From Ruegeria lacuscaerulensis (lineage in GTDB: Bacteria; Pseudomonadota; Alphaproteobacteria; Rhodobacterales; Rhodobacteraceae), in contig NZ_WQGO01000002.1 in assembly GCF_013034685.1 (NCBI RefSeq), forward strand, positions 1 to 64,000: a stretch of 64,000 nucleotides of DNA, in the 5' to 3' direction. Positions 51,996 through 61,152 of the stretch are shown here, piece after piece. Position 1 is the stretch's first letter; each line of letters begins with the position of its first letter. A program made the translations under genes and the position numbers. The notes beneath the pieces are model-generated. The model was not told the DNA's origin and ran no database searches. It saw nothing but the letters and a program-made list of their open reading frames with translations.

Positions 51996-53747
51996 ATGAC
52001 CGACACGCCCAGCCCCGCCTATCAGGTTCTTGCCCGCAAATACCGCCCGGAAACCTTCGCCGATCTAGTCGGTCAGGACGCCATGGTACGCACGCTGAAA
52101 AACGCGTTCGAGGCGGATCGAATTGCGCAAGCCTTTATCATGACCGGCATTCGCGGCACCGGCAAAACCACCACGGCCCGTATCATCGCCAAGGGTATGA
52201 ACTGCATCGGCCCCGATGGCGAGGGCAAGCCGACCACCGAACCCTGCGGCCAGTGCGAACATTGTGTGGCCATTATGGAGGGCCGCCATGTGGACGTGAT
52301 GGAGATGGACGCCGCCAGCCGCACCGGCGTCAATGATATTCGCGAGATCATCGACAGCGTCCGCTACCGCGCGGCCTCGGCCCGCTACAAGATCTACATC
52401 ATCGACGAGGTCCACATGCTGTCGACCAGCGCCTTCAACGCGCTGCTCAAGACGCTTGAGGAACCACCCGAGCATGTGAAATTCATCTTTGCCACCACCG
52501 AAATTCGTAAAGTACCCGTGACGGTTCTGTCGCGTTGCCAGCGGTTCGACCTGCGCCGGATCGAACCCGAAGACATGATCGGCTTGCTGCGCCGCATTGC
52601 CGATGCCGAAGGTGCGCAAATCGCCGAGGACGCGATGGCGTTGATCACCCGCGCGGCCGAAGGCTCGGCGCGGGATGCGACCTCTCTGCTGGATCAGGCG
52701 ATTTCACACGGTGCGGGGGAAACCAGCGCCGATCAGGTGCGTGCGATGCTGGGTCTAGCCGACCGTGGCCGAGTGCTGGACCTGATGGACATGATCCTGC
52801 GCGGCGACGCCGCCGGGGCGCTTACTGAGCTTGGCGCGCAATATGCCGAAGGCGCCGACCCGCTGGCCGTGCTACGCGATCTGGCCGAGATCACCCATTG
52901 GGTCTCGGTCGTGAAAATCACGCCGGATGCCGCCGAAGACCCGACCGTGTCCCCCGACGAACGCGCGCGCGGTCAGCAAATGGCAGAGGCCCTGCCGATG
53001 CGCGTCCTGACCCGTATGTGGCAGATGTTATTGAAGGCTCTGGAAGAGGTCTCAGCCGCCCCCAACGCCATGATGGCCGCCGAGATGGCCGTGATCCGCC
53101 TGACCCATGTTGCCGACCTGCCCAGCCCGGAAGAGTTGATCAAACGTTTGCAAGACACCCCGCCTCCGTCACCCAATGGCGGACCCGGCGGCGGAATGAG
53201 CGCCCCACCGCACGCCGTGCAGGCCCCCGTGGCCTCTGCCTATGCGCCACACGTCCGCGGCGGAGCAGGTGCACCGACGGCGGCACTGGCGCAGGATGTG
53301 CAGACGGCTCTGGCCCGCTACCCGACCTTCGAACATGTGGTCGAACTGATCCGCACCAACCGGGATGTGAAACTGCTGGTCGAGGTCGAAAACGGTGTCC
53401 GGCTGGTTTCGTACCAACCCGGACGGATCGAATTCACACCGACGGACTCGGCCCCAACCGACCTGGCCGCTCGCATGGGTACCGCACTGCAACGCTGGAC
53501 CGGCAATCGGTGGGCGGTGACGATTGTCGCCAACGGTAAGGCAGCAACCATCGCCGAAATCCGCGACGCCGCCGATCTGGCGTTGAAAGCCGAGGCGGAA
53601 CAGCACCCGCTGGTGCGGGCGGTGCTGGCTCAATTCCCCAAAGCCAAGATCAAACGCATCGAAACCCCCGAAGAACGCGCCGCCAAGGTCGAAACCGAAG
53701 CCCTGCCCGAGGTCGAAGACGAATGGGACCCGTTCGAGGAGGACTAA
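51996..53747 (+). CDS. dnaX: DNA polymerase III subunit gamma/tau
   Basis: The clamp-loader ATPase, 583 residues from the ATG at 51996 (MTDTPSPAYQVLARKYRPET); the frame opens further upstream. Walker A is GIRGTGKT (51-58), the zinc cysteines are in CGQCEHC, Walker B is IIDEVHML and the sensor region follows. The tau-type C-terminus is rich in Pro and ends in an acidic tail. It precedes ybaB and recR, the usual order. Confidence 0.97.
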   Translation: MTDTPSPAYQVLARKYRPETFADLVGQDAMVRTLKNAFEADRIAQAFIMTGIRGTGKTTTARIIAKGMNCIGPDGEGKPTTEPCGQCEHCVAIMEGRHVDVMEMDAASRTGVNDIREIIDSVRYRAASARYKIYIIDEVHMLSTSAFNALLKTLEEPPEHVKFIFATTEIRKVPVTVLSRCQRFDLRRIEPEDMIGLLRRIADAEGAQIAEDAMALITRAAEGSARDATSLLDQAISHGAGETSADQVRAMLGLADRGRVLDLMDMILRGDAAGALTELGAQYAEGADPLAVLRDLAEITHWVSVVKITPDAAEDPTVSPDERARGQQMAEALPMRVLTRMWQMLLKALEEVSAAPNAMMAAEMAVIRLTHVADLPSPEELIKRLQDTPPPSPNGGPGGGMSAPPHAVQAPVASAYAPHVRGGAGAPTAALAQDVQTALARYPTFEHVVELIRTNRDVKLLVEVENGVRLVSYQPGRIEFTPTDSAPTDLAARMGTALQRWTGNRWAVTIVANGKAATIAEIRDAADLALKAEAEQHPLVRAVLAQFPKAKIKRIETPEERAAKVETEALPEVEDEWDPFEED

Positions 53748-53800
53748 CCCTCCCACGCCTGCCATGGGCCATCGGCTGACGCCGATACCCCTGAGCGACC

Positions 53801-53847
53801 TTGGGTCCAGCAGAGCGCGGGCGTTGCCCGCGCTCTGCTGGACCCAA
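53801..53847. repeat. Perfect 22-bp hairpin between dnaX and ybaB
   Basis: Bases 53801-53822 (starting TTGGGTCCAGCAGAGCGCGG) pair without mismatch with 53826-53847 around a 3-base loop GTT. No U-run follows. A smaller GGTCTT-GCAA-AAGACC hairpin lies at 53858-53873, then more GC-rich dyads. It looks like a mobile palindromic (REP-like) element or a strong 3' mRNA stabiliser. No gene is present in 53748-53962. Confidence 0.85.
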
Positions 53848-53962
53848 CGGGAGGAGAGGTCTTGCAAAAGACCGCGACGACGGGCGGGAGGGCACTGCCC
53901 CCTTGTGCCGCACGGGCGCTGTCCGTATCTAGGCGACAAACCGATTAGCAGGAGAAAACGTA

Positions 53963-54307
53963 ATGCTTAAAGGACTCGGCGGTCTGGGCGATATGGCCAA
54001 GATGATGAAATCCGCGCAAGATCTGCAGACCAAGATGACCGACATGCAGGAAGAACTGAACAATCTGATGGTTGTCGGCGAATCCGGTGCTGGTCTGGTC
54101 AAAGCCACTGCCACCGCCAAGGGCGAACTCAAAGGTCTGGACATCGACCCCTCGATCTTCAACGGCGACGACAAAGAGGTCGTCGAAGACCTGATCCTTG
54201 CCGCTATCAAGGACGCGCAGACTAAAGCCGCCGAACGCGCGCAGGCCGAGATGGCCAAGCTGACCGAAAGCATGGGTTTGCCCGCAGACATCAAGCTGCC
54301 GTTCTGA
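53963..54307 (+). CDS. ybaB: YbaB/EbfC nucleoid-associated protein
   Basis: The 114-residue protein begins MLKGLGGLGDMAKMMKSAQD and is rich in Met, Lys and Glu in the first helix, as YbaB/EbfC proteins are. The ribosome site AGGAGA lies 8 bases before the ATG. It binds DNA as a dimer and lies between dnaX and recR as in most bacteria. Confidence 0.95.
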   Translation: MLKGLGGLGDMAKMMKSAQDLQTKMTDMQEELNNLMVVGESGAGLVKATATAKGELKGLDIDPSIFNGDDKEVVEDLILAAIKDAQTKAAERAQAEMAKLTESMGLPADIKLPF

Positions 54308-54328
54308 TAGACACTCCTGACGGTCCAA

Positions 54329-54349
54329 AGGCCGGGCACCCTGCCCGGC
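54329..54349. other. GC-rich hairpin between ybaB and recR
   Basis: GGCCGGGC (54329-54336) and GCCCGGCC (54342-54349) form a perfect 8-bp stem with a 5-base loop, without a U-run, in the 63-bp gap. Confidence 0.5.
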
Positions 54350-54370
54350 CCCTGTGCAGGGGTACGCGCG

Positions 54371-54964
54371 TTGAGTTCGAACAGCGACATCGACAATCTG
54401 ATCGACCTGATGGCCAAACTGCCGGGGCTCGGCCCCCGCTCGGCCCGTCGCGCGGTGCTGCACCTGATCCGCAAACGTGCGCTGCTGCTGACACCCCTGT
54501 CGGACGCCATGCAGCAGGTCGCCATCACCGCCCGCGAATGCCTGAACTGCGGCAACGTGGGCACCACGGACATCTGTGACATCTGCGACGCCGAGGCCCG
54601 CGCCACCGGAGAGCTGTGCGTAGTCGAAGACGTCGCCGACCTCTGGGCGATGGAACGCGCAGGCGTGTTCAAAGGCCGGTATCACGTGCTGGGCGGGACA
54701 CTCTCGGCACTGGACGGCGTCGGCCCGGACGAACTGCGCATCCCGCGCCTCAAAGATCGCGTCACTGCAGAAGGGATCACCGAAGTCATCCTCGCCCTGA
54801 ACGCCACCGTCGATGGCCAGACCACAGCCCATTACATCGCCGACCAGCTAGAGGGTCAGGTGCGCCTGACCTCACTCGCTCAGGGTGTGCCGATTGGTGG
54901 CGAGTTGGATTATTTGGATGACGGGACGATTACGGCAGCACTGAGGGCACGAAAAGAGCTCTGA
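54371..54964 (+). CDS. recR: Recombination protein RecR
   Basis: The 197-residue protein of the RecFOR pathway, starting at a TTG (product begins [20 protein letters not shown]). The helix-hairpin-helix is [12 protein letters not shown], the zinc finger [16 protein letters not shown], and the Toprim domain begins [14 protein letters not shown]. It promotes RecA loading at gaps. Confidence 0.96.
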   Translation: MSSNSDIDNLIDLMAKLPGLGPRSARRAVLHLIRKRALLLTPLSDAMQQVAITARECLNCGNVGTTDICDICDAEARATGELCVVEDVADLWAMERAGVFKGRYHVLGGTLSALDGVGPDELRIPRLKDRVTAEGITEVILALNATVDGQTTAHYIADQLEGQVRLTSLAQGVPIGGELDYLDDGTITAALRARKEL

Positions 54965-55034
54965 ACTAAGCAAAACGGCAGCATCCGGAACGCTATGGCC
55001 CCTTCCGGCCACACACAAGCTTCGGTCTCATATG

Positions 55035-55532
55035 TCAGGTGTAAGCCCCCGACGAGTAGGTCAATTCGTAGGAATGGCTATAAATCTCGAAGACAATGCC
55101 AAAGGGGTCTTCGACATAGACCATACGGTAGGGCTTCTCACCGGGATAATAGTATCGAATTGGCATCCGCTGCTTGCCACCCGCTGCAACGATTTTTTCC
55201 ACCAAGCCTTCGACATCCGGGTCTTGGACGCAAAAATGGAACGTACCATTCTGGCGAAAGTCGATATTGTTTTCCGGTACATAATTCCCGTCAAACTCGA
55301 AAAGCTCGAACCCAATGCGATCAGCAGTCGCGAGATGTGCAATACGTAGTTTTTTCCATTCCGGGCCAAACACATCGGTACACATGACACCGATATCCGT
55401 ATCGTCCTCTACTACATCGGTCGGCGGCATGATCACGTAGAAACCAAGGACTTCGGAGTAGAACTGTACAGCCTCGTCAACGTTTGGGACAGACAATCCG
55501 ATGTGAGAGAATGTTCTTGGATGTTGCGGCAT
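55035..55532 (-). CDS. Glyoxalase/VOC-family protein
   Basis: The 165-residue protein starts MPQHPRTFSHIGLSVPNVDE and contains FYSEVLGFYV, FHFCVQDPDVEGLVEKIVAA and DPFGIVFEIYSHSYE, the two beta-alpha-beta-beta-beta modules of vicinal-oxygen-chelate proteins. His 10 and Glu 153 would be metal ligands, so it may be a dioxygenase or glyoxalase-like enzyme. By eye its GC is lower than that of recR beside it, so it could be acquired. Substrate unknown. Confidence 0.8.
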   Translation of the reverse strand: MPQHPRTFSHIGLSVPNVDEAVQFYSEVLGFYVIMPPTDVVEDDTDIGVMCTDVFGPEWKKLRIAHLATADRIGFELFEFDGNYVPENNIDFRQNGTFHFCVQDPDVEGLVEKIVAAGGKQRMPIRYYYPGEKPYRMVYVEDPFGIVFEIYSHSYELTYSSGAYT

Positions 55533-55729
55533 AGCTCGCTCCTTGTTTTATGAGACGAAAACTATTGTGCGACAGCCAAGTTTCAAGCGTTCCCTTGGCA
55601 AGGCAAAGCCGGGTTCCGCCATGCACATAGGTGTTCCTTCGCGGCGACATCAGTCAAGAATGGCCTTTGCCTGCCGCACGCGGCGTGTACTATGGCTTTG
55701 ACCTTGTCCATTTGATTTTGGGAACTGTA

Positions 55730-56218
55730 ATGAAACGCCTTTTTGCTGTCGCACTTGCCGCCTTTACAGCCACTACTGCATTTTCGCAGCAGCTAGTCGA
55801 CAAAGGCTTTGTCGACGGCTGGAACATCATGATGGATCCAGCGCTTGGCAATGGGTGCTTGATACAGACGATCTATCAAGACCTCTCGGTCGTGCGTATC
55901 GGCTATGATGCGTTGGACAATCGCGGGTATTTTGCCGTCTTCAACAAAGCCTGGGGCGATATCAAACAGGGCGAAAGCTATCCCATCCGTTTTGAACTCG
56001 ACGGCCAAAGCTTTGATGCCACTGCCATCGGGTTCAACCAGCGCGATGTGCCCGGCGCCACCGTCTTTTTCACCGACCGCAGCTTTGTGGACGCTATCGC
56101 CAGAAACAAGACGATGACCGTCTACAACCCAGCAGGCGAAGTTGTGATGGCGATTGACCTTAAAGGCACGGCCAAAGCGCTGGACTATGCGCGCGATTGC
56201 CAGAACCGCAAGCTCTAG
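55730..56218 (+). CDS. Exported hypothetical protein
   Basis: The frame opens at 55631, but the ATG at 55730 gives a clear signal peptide (MKRLFAVALAAFTATTAFSQ, cut near SQQ) and a 162-residue product. The mature part starts LVDKGFVDGWNIMMDPALGN, has two cysteines (GCLIQT and RDCQNR) that may pair, and alternating strands. I recognise no family. It meets the RNase T2 gene tail to tail with a 4-bp overlap. Confidence 0.7.
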   Translation: MKRLFAVALAAFTATTAFSQQLVDKGFVDGWNIMMDPALGNGCLIQTIYQDLSVVRIGYDALDNRGYFAVFNKAWGDIKQGESYPIRFELDGQSFDATAIGFNQRDVPGATVFFTDRSFVDAIARNKTMTVYNPAGEVVMAIDLKGTAKALDYARDCQNRKL

Positions 56219-56856
56219 CGAATCGGGTCGAACAACGCATCCTTGGCCGCGCAGTCGCGGATCACGTCCAGGCCACAGGGCACAGGCGACAGATCGCGGG
56301 ACAGGCACAGGCGGACCTCTTCGATATAGCCCTGTTTGCAGGTGACGGTGATCATGTCGCGCTCTAGCGCGGGGTTGGCCTTGAGAAACGCCTCTTCCAC
56401 CACCGAGGCGGGCAGCTTGACCGAAGCGTCCAATTGACGGAACACCTGTGGACGGGCGACGCCCTCATAAGCCCGCCGCGACAAGGCGTAGTAGTCCAAT
56501 GCAGACAGGCCCGAACAGGTTCCGTGCTTTTTCCACTGGTGCCACGCCAGCCCAGAGGTGCCTTGAATATCCGCCATCTCTCGCGTCATCGCACGCGACG
56601 GTGGCGCCTTGGCCGTCGGGCAATAAGACGGCCAGCCATTGTGGTATTGCGGCCAAAGCCCGTGTAGGATCCAGCCATGATCATGCCGCGCATCGCATTG
56701 GTCGGACCCGCGCGCATCGCCGACGCGGGCGCACCAGTTGGGCGACCAACTGAGCGACAGAACGTAGTAGTCGAACACACCCGCCTTCTCGCCGTCGGCC
56801 TGTGCGGCCAGCCCGCTGAACGCCCACAATGCCAGCGCTAAAATCCCGTGGCGCAT
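56215..56856 (-). CDS. Secreted ribonuclease T2
   Basis: Starting at the ATG at 56856 gives 213 residues with a signal peptide (MRHGILALALWAFSGLAAQA). Both catalytic blocks are present: HGLWPQY with the first His and WHQWKKHGTC with the second His and Lys. It should cut RNA in the periplasm or outside the cell, releasing 2',3'-cyclic nucleotides. Such products are the substrate type of the CpdB-like protein at 47656, but that protein lacks a signal peptide. Confidence 0.92.
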   Translation of the reverse strand: MRHGILALALWAFSGLAAQADGEKAGVFDYYVLSLSWSPNWCARVGDARGSDQCDARHDHGWILHGLWPQYHNGWPSYCPTAKAPPSRAMTREMADIQGTSGLAWHQWKKHGTCSGLSALDYYALSRRAYEGVARPQVFRQLDASVKLPASVVEEAFLKANPALERDMITVTCKQGYIEEVRLCLSRDLSPVPCGLDVIRDCAAKDALFDPIR

Positions 56857-56987
56857 TCGCCTCTTCCCTTCTTGCCTTTGCGCGACTATATAGGCCCGAA
56901 GTTCCCCGACAACGGAAACCTGCCCCAAGACCACGGGGCCGCCGAATTCCGGCGACGGGACAGATGTATGCATTAGGAGGCAGGCTG

Positions 56988-57749
56988 ATGGCAAAACCGC
57001 TTATGGCCAAAGCAACCGCCGTTTGGCTGGTGGACAACACCACGATCAGTTTCAAGCAGATCGCGGATTTCGTAGGAATGCACGAGCTTGAAGTGCAGGG
57101 CATCGCAGACGGCGACGTGGCTGCTGGCGTCAAGGGTTTCGACCCCATCGCCAACAACCAGCTGACCCAGGACGAGATTGACTCGGCCCAGAACAACCCG
57201 CTGCACAAGCTGAAGCTCAAGTTCAACGCCGCTGCGGCAGGTGAGGAAAAGCGCCGTGGCCCACGCTATACCCCGCTGTCCAAACGTCAGGACCGTCCGA
57301 ACTCGATCCTGTGGCTGGTTAAGTTCCACCCCGAGCTGAGCGATGGACAGATCGCCAAGCTGGTCGGCACCACCAAGCCCACCATCCAGTCGATCCGCGA
57401 GCGCACGCATTGGAACATCGCCAACATGCAGCCGATCGACCCGGTTGCGTTGGGCCTGTGCAAACAGTCCGAGCTGGACGCAATTGTCCAGAAAGCGGCC
57501 GCGAAGAAAGCCGCCGAAGGTGGCGTCATGAGCGATGATGAGCGCCGCAAGCTGGTTTCGACCGAGCAGTCGCTGGAAATGGACGCCGCACCGAAAATCC
57601 CGACCGCCATCGAGGGGCTGGAAACCTTCTCGCTGTCCGATGACCCAGTCGAGGAAAAAGACGATGAGCCGATCATCGACGCCGACAGCTTCTTCAACCT
57701 GCCCAAAGGCGGCGGCAACGAGGAAGAAGACGAAGATCCGCGCTTCTGA
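56988..57749 (+). CDS. Cell-cycle transcriptional regulator TrcR (DUF1013)
   Basis: AGGAGG lies 7 bases before the ATG at 56988, giving 253 residues (MAKPLMAKATAVWLVDNTTI). Helix-turn-helix segments include TTISFKQIADFVGMHELEVQ and SDGQIAKLVGTTKPTIQSIR, with an acidic tail DSFFNLPKGGGNEEEDEDPR. DUF1013 proteins are found in alphaproteobacteria; TrcR acts in cell-cycle gene control. Followed by a strong terminator. Confidence 0.9.
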   Translation: MAKPLMAKATAVWLVDNTTISFKQIADFVGMHELEVQGIADGDVAAGVKGFDPIANNQLTQDEIDSAQNNPLHKLKLKFNAAAAGEEKRRGPRYTPLSKRQDRPNSILWLVKFHPELSDGQIAKLVGTTKPTIQSIRERTHWNIANMQPIDPVALGLCKQSELDAIVQKAAAKKAAEGGVMSDDERRKLVSTEQSLEMDAAPKIPTAIEGLETFSLSDDPVEEKDDEPIIDADSFFNLPKGGGNEEEDEDPRF

Positions 57750-57757
57750 TACTTAGT

Positions 57758-57790
57758 CAGCCCCGGTCCGAAACGGCCGGGGCTTTTTTG
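57758..57790 (+). terminator. Terminator after the TrcR gene
   Basis: GCCCCGG/CCGGGGC (57760-57766 with 57777-57783) followed by TTTTTT. It ends 13 bases before the next ATG. Confidence 0.9.
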
Positions 57791-57802
57791 CACGAGATAC
57801 CT

Positions 57803-58195
57803 ATGCTGAATGCTTTGTCCTCTGTCTTCGGCCCGCACCGTGCGGTGTCGATCTATGCATTTCTGAAAACATGGGGCCTGCTGATGGTGGCGATCGTCGG
57901 CACAGTCTCGGTCGCAGCAGCGCTGCTGATACTCAACGATGACGGCGCGCATGAACACGACTCGTACCTGACGGTTGCGGTTCTGACGGCGACCCCGATG
58001 AATGGAGACTTGAAACACGGCGTCATCGCGTCGGTTCAACTGCCCGACGGGTCCACCATCTCGATCGACGAATCCAAGGAACACGTAGCTCGCACCGTCG
58101 GCGATACCGCCTGCGTCGAAAAACGCGTCTACGTCAAAAGCCAAGAGCCCCGGTACCGGTTCAAAATGCCGAGCCTCTGCGAGGCCAACCAATAA
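57803..58195 (+). CDS. Single-span membrane protein, unknown function
   Basis: The frame opens with a TTG inside the preceding terminator; the ATG at 57803 is more likely (130 residues, MLNALSSVFGPHRAVSIYAF). One span at about 24-45 precedes a periplasmic domain with a possible OB-like strand pattern and two cysteines (DTACVE and PSLCEAN). I recognise no family. It has its own terminator downstream. Confidence 0.6.
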   Translation: MLNALSSVFGPHRAVSIYAFLKTWGLLMVAIVGTVSVAAALLILNDDGAHEHDSYLTVAVLTATPMNGDLKHGVIASVQLPDGSTISIDESKEHVARTVGDTACVEKRVYVKSQEPRYRFKMPSLCEANQ

Positions 58196-58197
58196 GC

Positions 58198-58230
58198 AAA
58201 ACCGCCCGGAGGCATCTCCGGGCGGTTTTT
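58198..58230. terminator. Bidirectional terminator
   Basis: AAAACCGCCCGGA and TCCGGGCGGTTTT form a perfect 13-bp stem with loop GGCATC and T-runs on both strands, between the convergent membrane-protein and permease genes. Confidence 0.9.
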
Positions 58231-58233
58231 CCT

Positions 58234-59265
58234 TTAGATCATCTGAAAGATAACCCCTGCGATGATCGCCCCGGTGATCCCCAGCCCAAGGTAGGTCGCA
58301 AAGACCCGTGGCTTGACCAGCGACCACACTGCCGCCATCGCCGGGATCGAGCTGACCGCGCCTGCGATCATGAACGACATGGCAGCGCCTGCGCTCATGC
58401 CCTGCTCGGTCAGCCCCGCCAGCAACGGCGGTGCGACGTAAGAGTTCAGATAGGCAGGCATTCCGACCAGCGCCGCGATGACAATCGGCACAATGCCTTC
58501 GCCCCCAACCACACGCGCGATCAGGTCGGCGGGCACATAGCTAACTAGAAGCGCCTCGAGTACATAGGCCAAAGCCAGCCACTTCAGCAGGAACATCCCG
58601 TTCTGGACAAATTCAGCTCGGAACCGCGTGCGGCGTTCGGGCTCTTTCCAGAAGGCCCAGACCGGTTTCTCGTCCTGTTTAGGTCCACAACCGCAGCACC
58701 CGGCAGGTTTATAAACGCGCAGAGGTTCGGCGAACGCTCCGCCGCGCATCAAGGCACGCACCACGAAGCCTCCGAACAGACCCAAAGCGACGGCGGCGAC
58801 GGCCTTACCGATGGCAAACGGCCACCCCAATGCACCCGCCGTGATCAGCAGGGTCGGCGGGTCGATCAGAGGCGAGCTGAGCCAGAACGCCATAACCGCA
58901 GATAAAGGCGCGCCCAGCGCCAGCAGACCGGCGATAAAGGGGATCACCTCGCAGGAACAGAACGGGGCCAACCCTCCGAACAGGGCGGCGAGGAATATCA
59001 TCCGCGTTTCGCGCCCTTCAAAAGCGCGGGCGACCATGACCTCGGCCCCCGTTGCTTTGAGGTAGGACAGTAGCAACACAGCGAAAAGGATATACTGCCC
59101 GGTATGCGCCAACGCCTTGCCTGCAAACGTTACCACTTCGGTCCAATTGGCCGGGTCCAGAACGGCGACCCCAATCAGAAGGACCAAGATCACCGCCCAA
59201 GGTGTCTTGATCAGGTCCTGCGCAACTTTCGCCGGAACCTTCGGGTTTTGTGTTAGCTCAGCCAT
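58234..59265 (-). CDS. Permease of the DUF318/COG0701 (YraQ/ArsP-like) family
   Basis: The 343-residue inner-membrane protein has about eight to nine spans, the signature FCSCEVIPFIAGLLALGAPL then SPLIDPP, and a cytoplasmic loop with GCCGCGPK. Relatives export organoarsenicals or act in redox-active metal or thiol efflux; substrate here unknown. It overlaps the ArsR gene by 8 bp, so the two form one operon. Confidence 0.85.
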   Translation of the reverse strand: MAELTQNPKVPAKVAQDLIKTPWAVILVLLIGVAVLDPANWTEVVTFAGKALAHTGQYILFAVLLLSYLKATGAEVMVARAFEGRETRMIFLAALFGGLAPFCSCEVIPFIAGLLALGAPLSAVMAFWLSSPLIDPPTLLITAGALGWPFAIGKAVAAVALGLFGGFVVRALMRGGAFAEPLRVYKPAGCCGCGPKQDEKPVWAFWKEPERRTRFRAEFVQNGMFLLKWLALAYVLEALLVSYVPADLIARVVGGEGIVPIVIAALVGMPAYLNSYVAPPLLAGLTEQGMSAGAAMSFMIAGAVSSIPAMAAVWSLVKPRVFATYLGLGITGAIIAGVIFQMI

Positions 59266-59566
59266 CGTTTGCGGCCTTTCCCACTTCGTCGGCGCAGCAC
59301 TCGGACAGGATAAACTGCGCCAGTTTCCTCAACTCGTCATAGTTCGCGCGGTTGGTCGTGGTTCGGCCGATCTTCTCCTGCTGCACCACCCCTCCGGCGG
59401 CCAGAAACCGCAGGTGATGTGCCAGCGTTGACGGTGCAATCCCGGTTCGGTCCTGGATCTCTCCAACCGTCAGACCGGCCTCACCGGCGCGGACCAGCGT
59501 TTTTAGAACCTTCAGCCGGGCCTCGGACCCCATGGCAGAAAATCCCGCAGCGGCGGCTTCCCACAT
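59258..59566 (-). CDS. ArsR-family repressor
   Basis: The 102-residue winged-helix protein includes AFSAMGSEARLKVLKTLVR-type sequence, the recognition helix DRTGIAPSTLAHHLRFLAAG and a cysteine pair ECCAD near the C-terminus. It should repress itself and the permease until its ligand (metalloid, metal or reactive sulfur) binds. A perfect dyad lies just upstream. Confidence 0.88.
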   Translation of the reverse strand: MWEAAAAGFSAMGSEARLKVLKTLVRAGEAGLTVGEIQDRTGIAPSTLAHHLRFLAAGGVVQQEKIGRTTTNRANYDELRKLAQFILSECCADEVGKAANDG

Positions 59567-59581
59567 TTCACAACTCCATTA

Positions 59582-59597
59582 AACTAGATTTCTAGTT
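59582..59597. promoter_or_regulatory. Likely ArsR operator
   Basis: AACTAGATTTCTAGTT is a perfect 6+6 dyad with a 4-base centre, 16 bp upstream of the arsR start, in AT-rich sequence suiting its promoter. Confidence 0.6.
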
Positions 59598-59639
59598 ATT
59601 TAGGTTATTCGCATCACCCCGTCAACAGTCAAAAATGCG

Positions 59640-59670
59640 TAAGTCCAGATTGCTCCCCCCATAAGTCCAC
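59640..59670. promoter_or_regulatory. TauR-type direct repeats before tauR
   Basis: TAAGTCCAG (59640-59648) and TAAGTCCAC (59662-59670), 22 bases apart, are reverse-strand copies of the CTGGACYTAA motif described for TauR of Rhodobacter capsulatus (from memory). They lie 15-45 bp before the tauR ATG, suiting autoregulation. Confidence 0.6.
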
Positions 59671-59684
59671 CCTATAAGATACGC

Positions 59685-61145
59685 ATGGGTATTTCGGTCG
59701 ACACTTTCTTTCTGGAACTCAACGGTCAGGGCACTCTGCAAGCGCAGATCCAGCAGATGATTGCCGAAGGTATCCTGTCAGGCCGTTTTCATGTAGGTGA
59801 GAAACTGCCCTCATCCCGCAAACTGGCTGCCCATCTGGGCGTCAGCCGGATCACGGTGACGTTGGCCTATACGGAACTTCTGGCCAATGACTATCTAACA
59901 GCCAAGGGGCGGTCGGGGTATTATGTGTCGGAAAACGCGCCGGTTCCCCCGAAATACACGCCCACCCCGCGCGGCGACGAGACTGTGGATTGGAGCACCG
60001 CCCTGGCGCGCAAATTTTCGGACGGGGACACTCTGACAAAGCCCAGCGACTGGCGCGATTACCGCTATCCATTCATCTACGGTCAGGCCGACCGGTCGCT
60101 GTTCGATCATGCCAACTGGCGCCTGTGTGCGGTGCGGGCGCTGGGGCACAAGGATTTCGATTCCCTGACCGGGGATTATGTGGATCAGGACGACCCTCTT
60201 CTGGTCGAATTCATCGCCCGCCATACCCTACCCCGCCGCGGGATCGCCGCAAGACCCGAAGAGATTCTGATCACGCTGGGCGCGCAGAACGCATTGTGGT
60301 TGGCCTCGCGCATCTTATTGAACCGCAATCGAACGGCGGTGATCGAGGACCCTTGCTATTATGCTCTGCGCGATCTTTTAAGCCATTCAGACTGCAAAAT
60401 GGCTCCGGTCGCCGTGGACCGTGACGGGCTGCCGCCAGATGCGCTGCCCGAGCAGACCGATGTGATCTTTACCACCCCCAGCCACCAAAGCCCTACCACT
60501 GCCACCATGCCGGTCGAACGCCGCACTGCCTTGCTGGAGCGCGCCCGCGCTTTGGATGCGATGGTGGTCGAAGATGACTATGAATTCGAGATGGCCTTTC
60601 TGGGTGCGCCCTCTCCGGCTCTGAAATCCATGGATCAGGACGGGCGGGTGATCTATGTAGGCAGCTTCTCGAAGTCGCTGTTTCCCGGACTGCGCCTTGG
60701 CTACATGGTCGGGTCCGCGCCGTTCATCCGCGAAGCCCGCGCCCTTCGGTCGCTGGTTCTGCGCCACCCGCCGGGGCATGTCCAGCGCACGGCGGCCTAT
60801 TTCCTGTCGCTTGGCCATTACGATGCACAGATCAGGCGCATGTCCAAAGCGCTGGCGTATCGACGCGCAGCGATGGACAAGGCGGTTGAACTCCATGGTC
60901 TGACCGTCGCCGGTCGGGGGATCATGGGTGGCTCATCTCTGTGGATGTCAGCCCCCGAGCATATAGACACGACCGATCTGGCCCGAGCCTTACAAGACCA
61001 AAGCGTGCATATCGAGCCCGGCGTGCCCTTCTTTTCTGGCGCAAACCGGCCGCGGAATTTCTATCGCCTGGGCTATTCTTCGATCCCGCAGGACCGAATT
61101 GATCCAGGCGTGAAACGGATCGCCGAGACGATCCGCAAAGCTTGA
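59685..61145 (+). CDS. tauR: MocR/GntR-type regulator of taurine/sulfonate genes
   Basis: The 486-residue protein has an N-terminal GntR helix-turn-helix (KLPSSRKLAAHLGVSRITVT, about 40-60) joined to a large aminotransferase-like domain with the PLP lysine in YVGSFSKSLFPGLRLGY. It lies directly before xsc and pta, the arrangement of tauR in Rhodobacterales. It probably activates xsc with PLP and taurine as effector, as reported in R. capsulatus. Confidence 0.9.
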   Translation: MGISVDTFFLELNGQGTLQAQIQQMIAEGILSGRFHVGEKLPSSRKLAAHLGVSRITVTLAYTELLANDYLTAKGRSGYYVSENAPVPPKYTPTPRGDETVDWSTALARKFSDGDTLTKPSDWRDYRYPFIYGQADRSLFDHANWRLCAVRALGHKDFDSLTGDYVDQDDPLLVEFIARHTLPRRGIAARPEEILITLGAQNALWLASRILLNRNRTAVIEDPCYYALRDLLSHSDCKMAPVAVDRDGLPPDALPEQTDVIFTTPSHQSPTTATMPVERRTALLERARALDAMVVEDDYEFEMAFLGAPSPALKSMDQDGRVIYVGSFSKSLFPGLRLGYMVGSAPFIREARALRSLVLRHPPGHVQRTAAYFLSLGHYDAQIRRMSKALAYRRAAMDKAVELHGLTVAGRGIMGGSSLWMSAPEHIDTTDLARALQDQSVHIEPGVPFFSGANRPRNFYRLGYSSIPQDRIDPGVKRIAETIRKA

Positions 61146-61152
61146 CTTCGAT

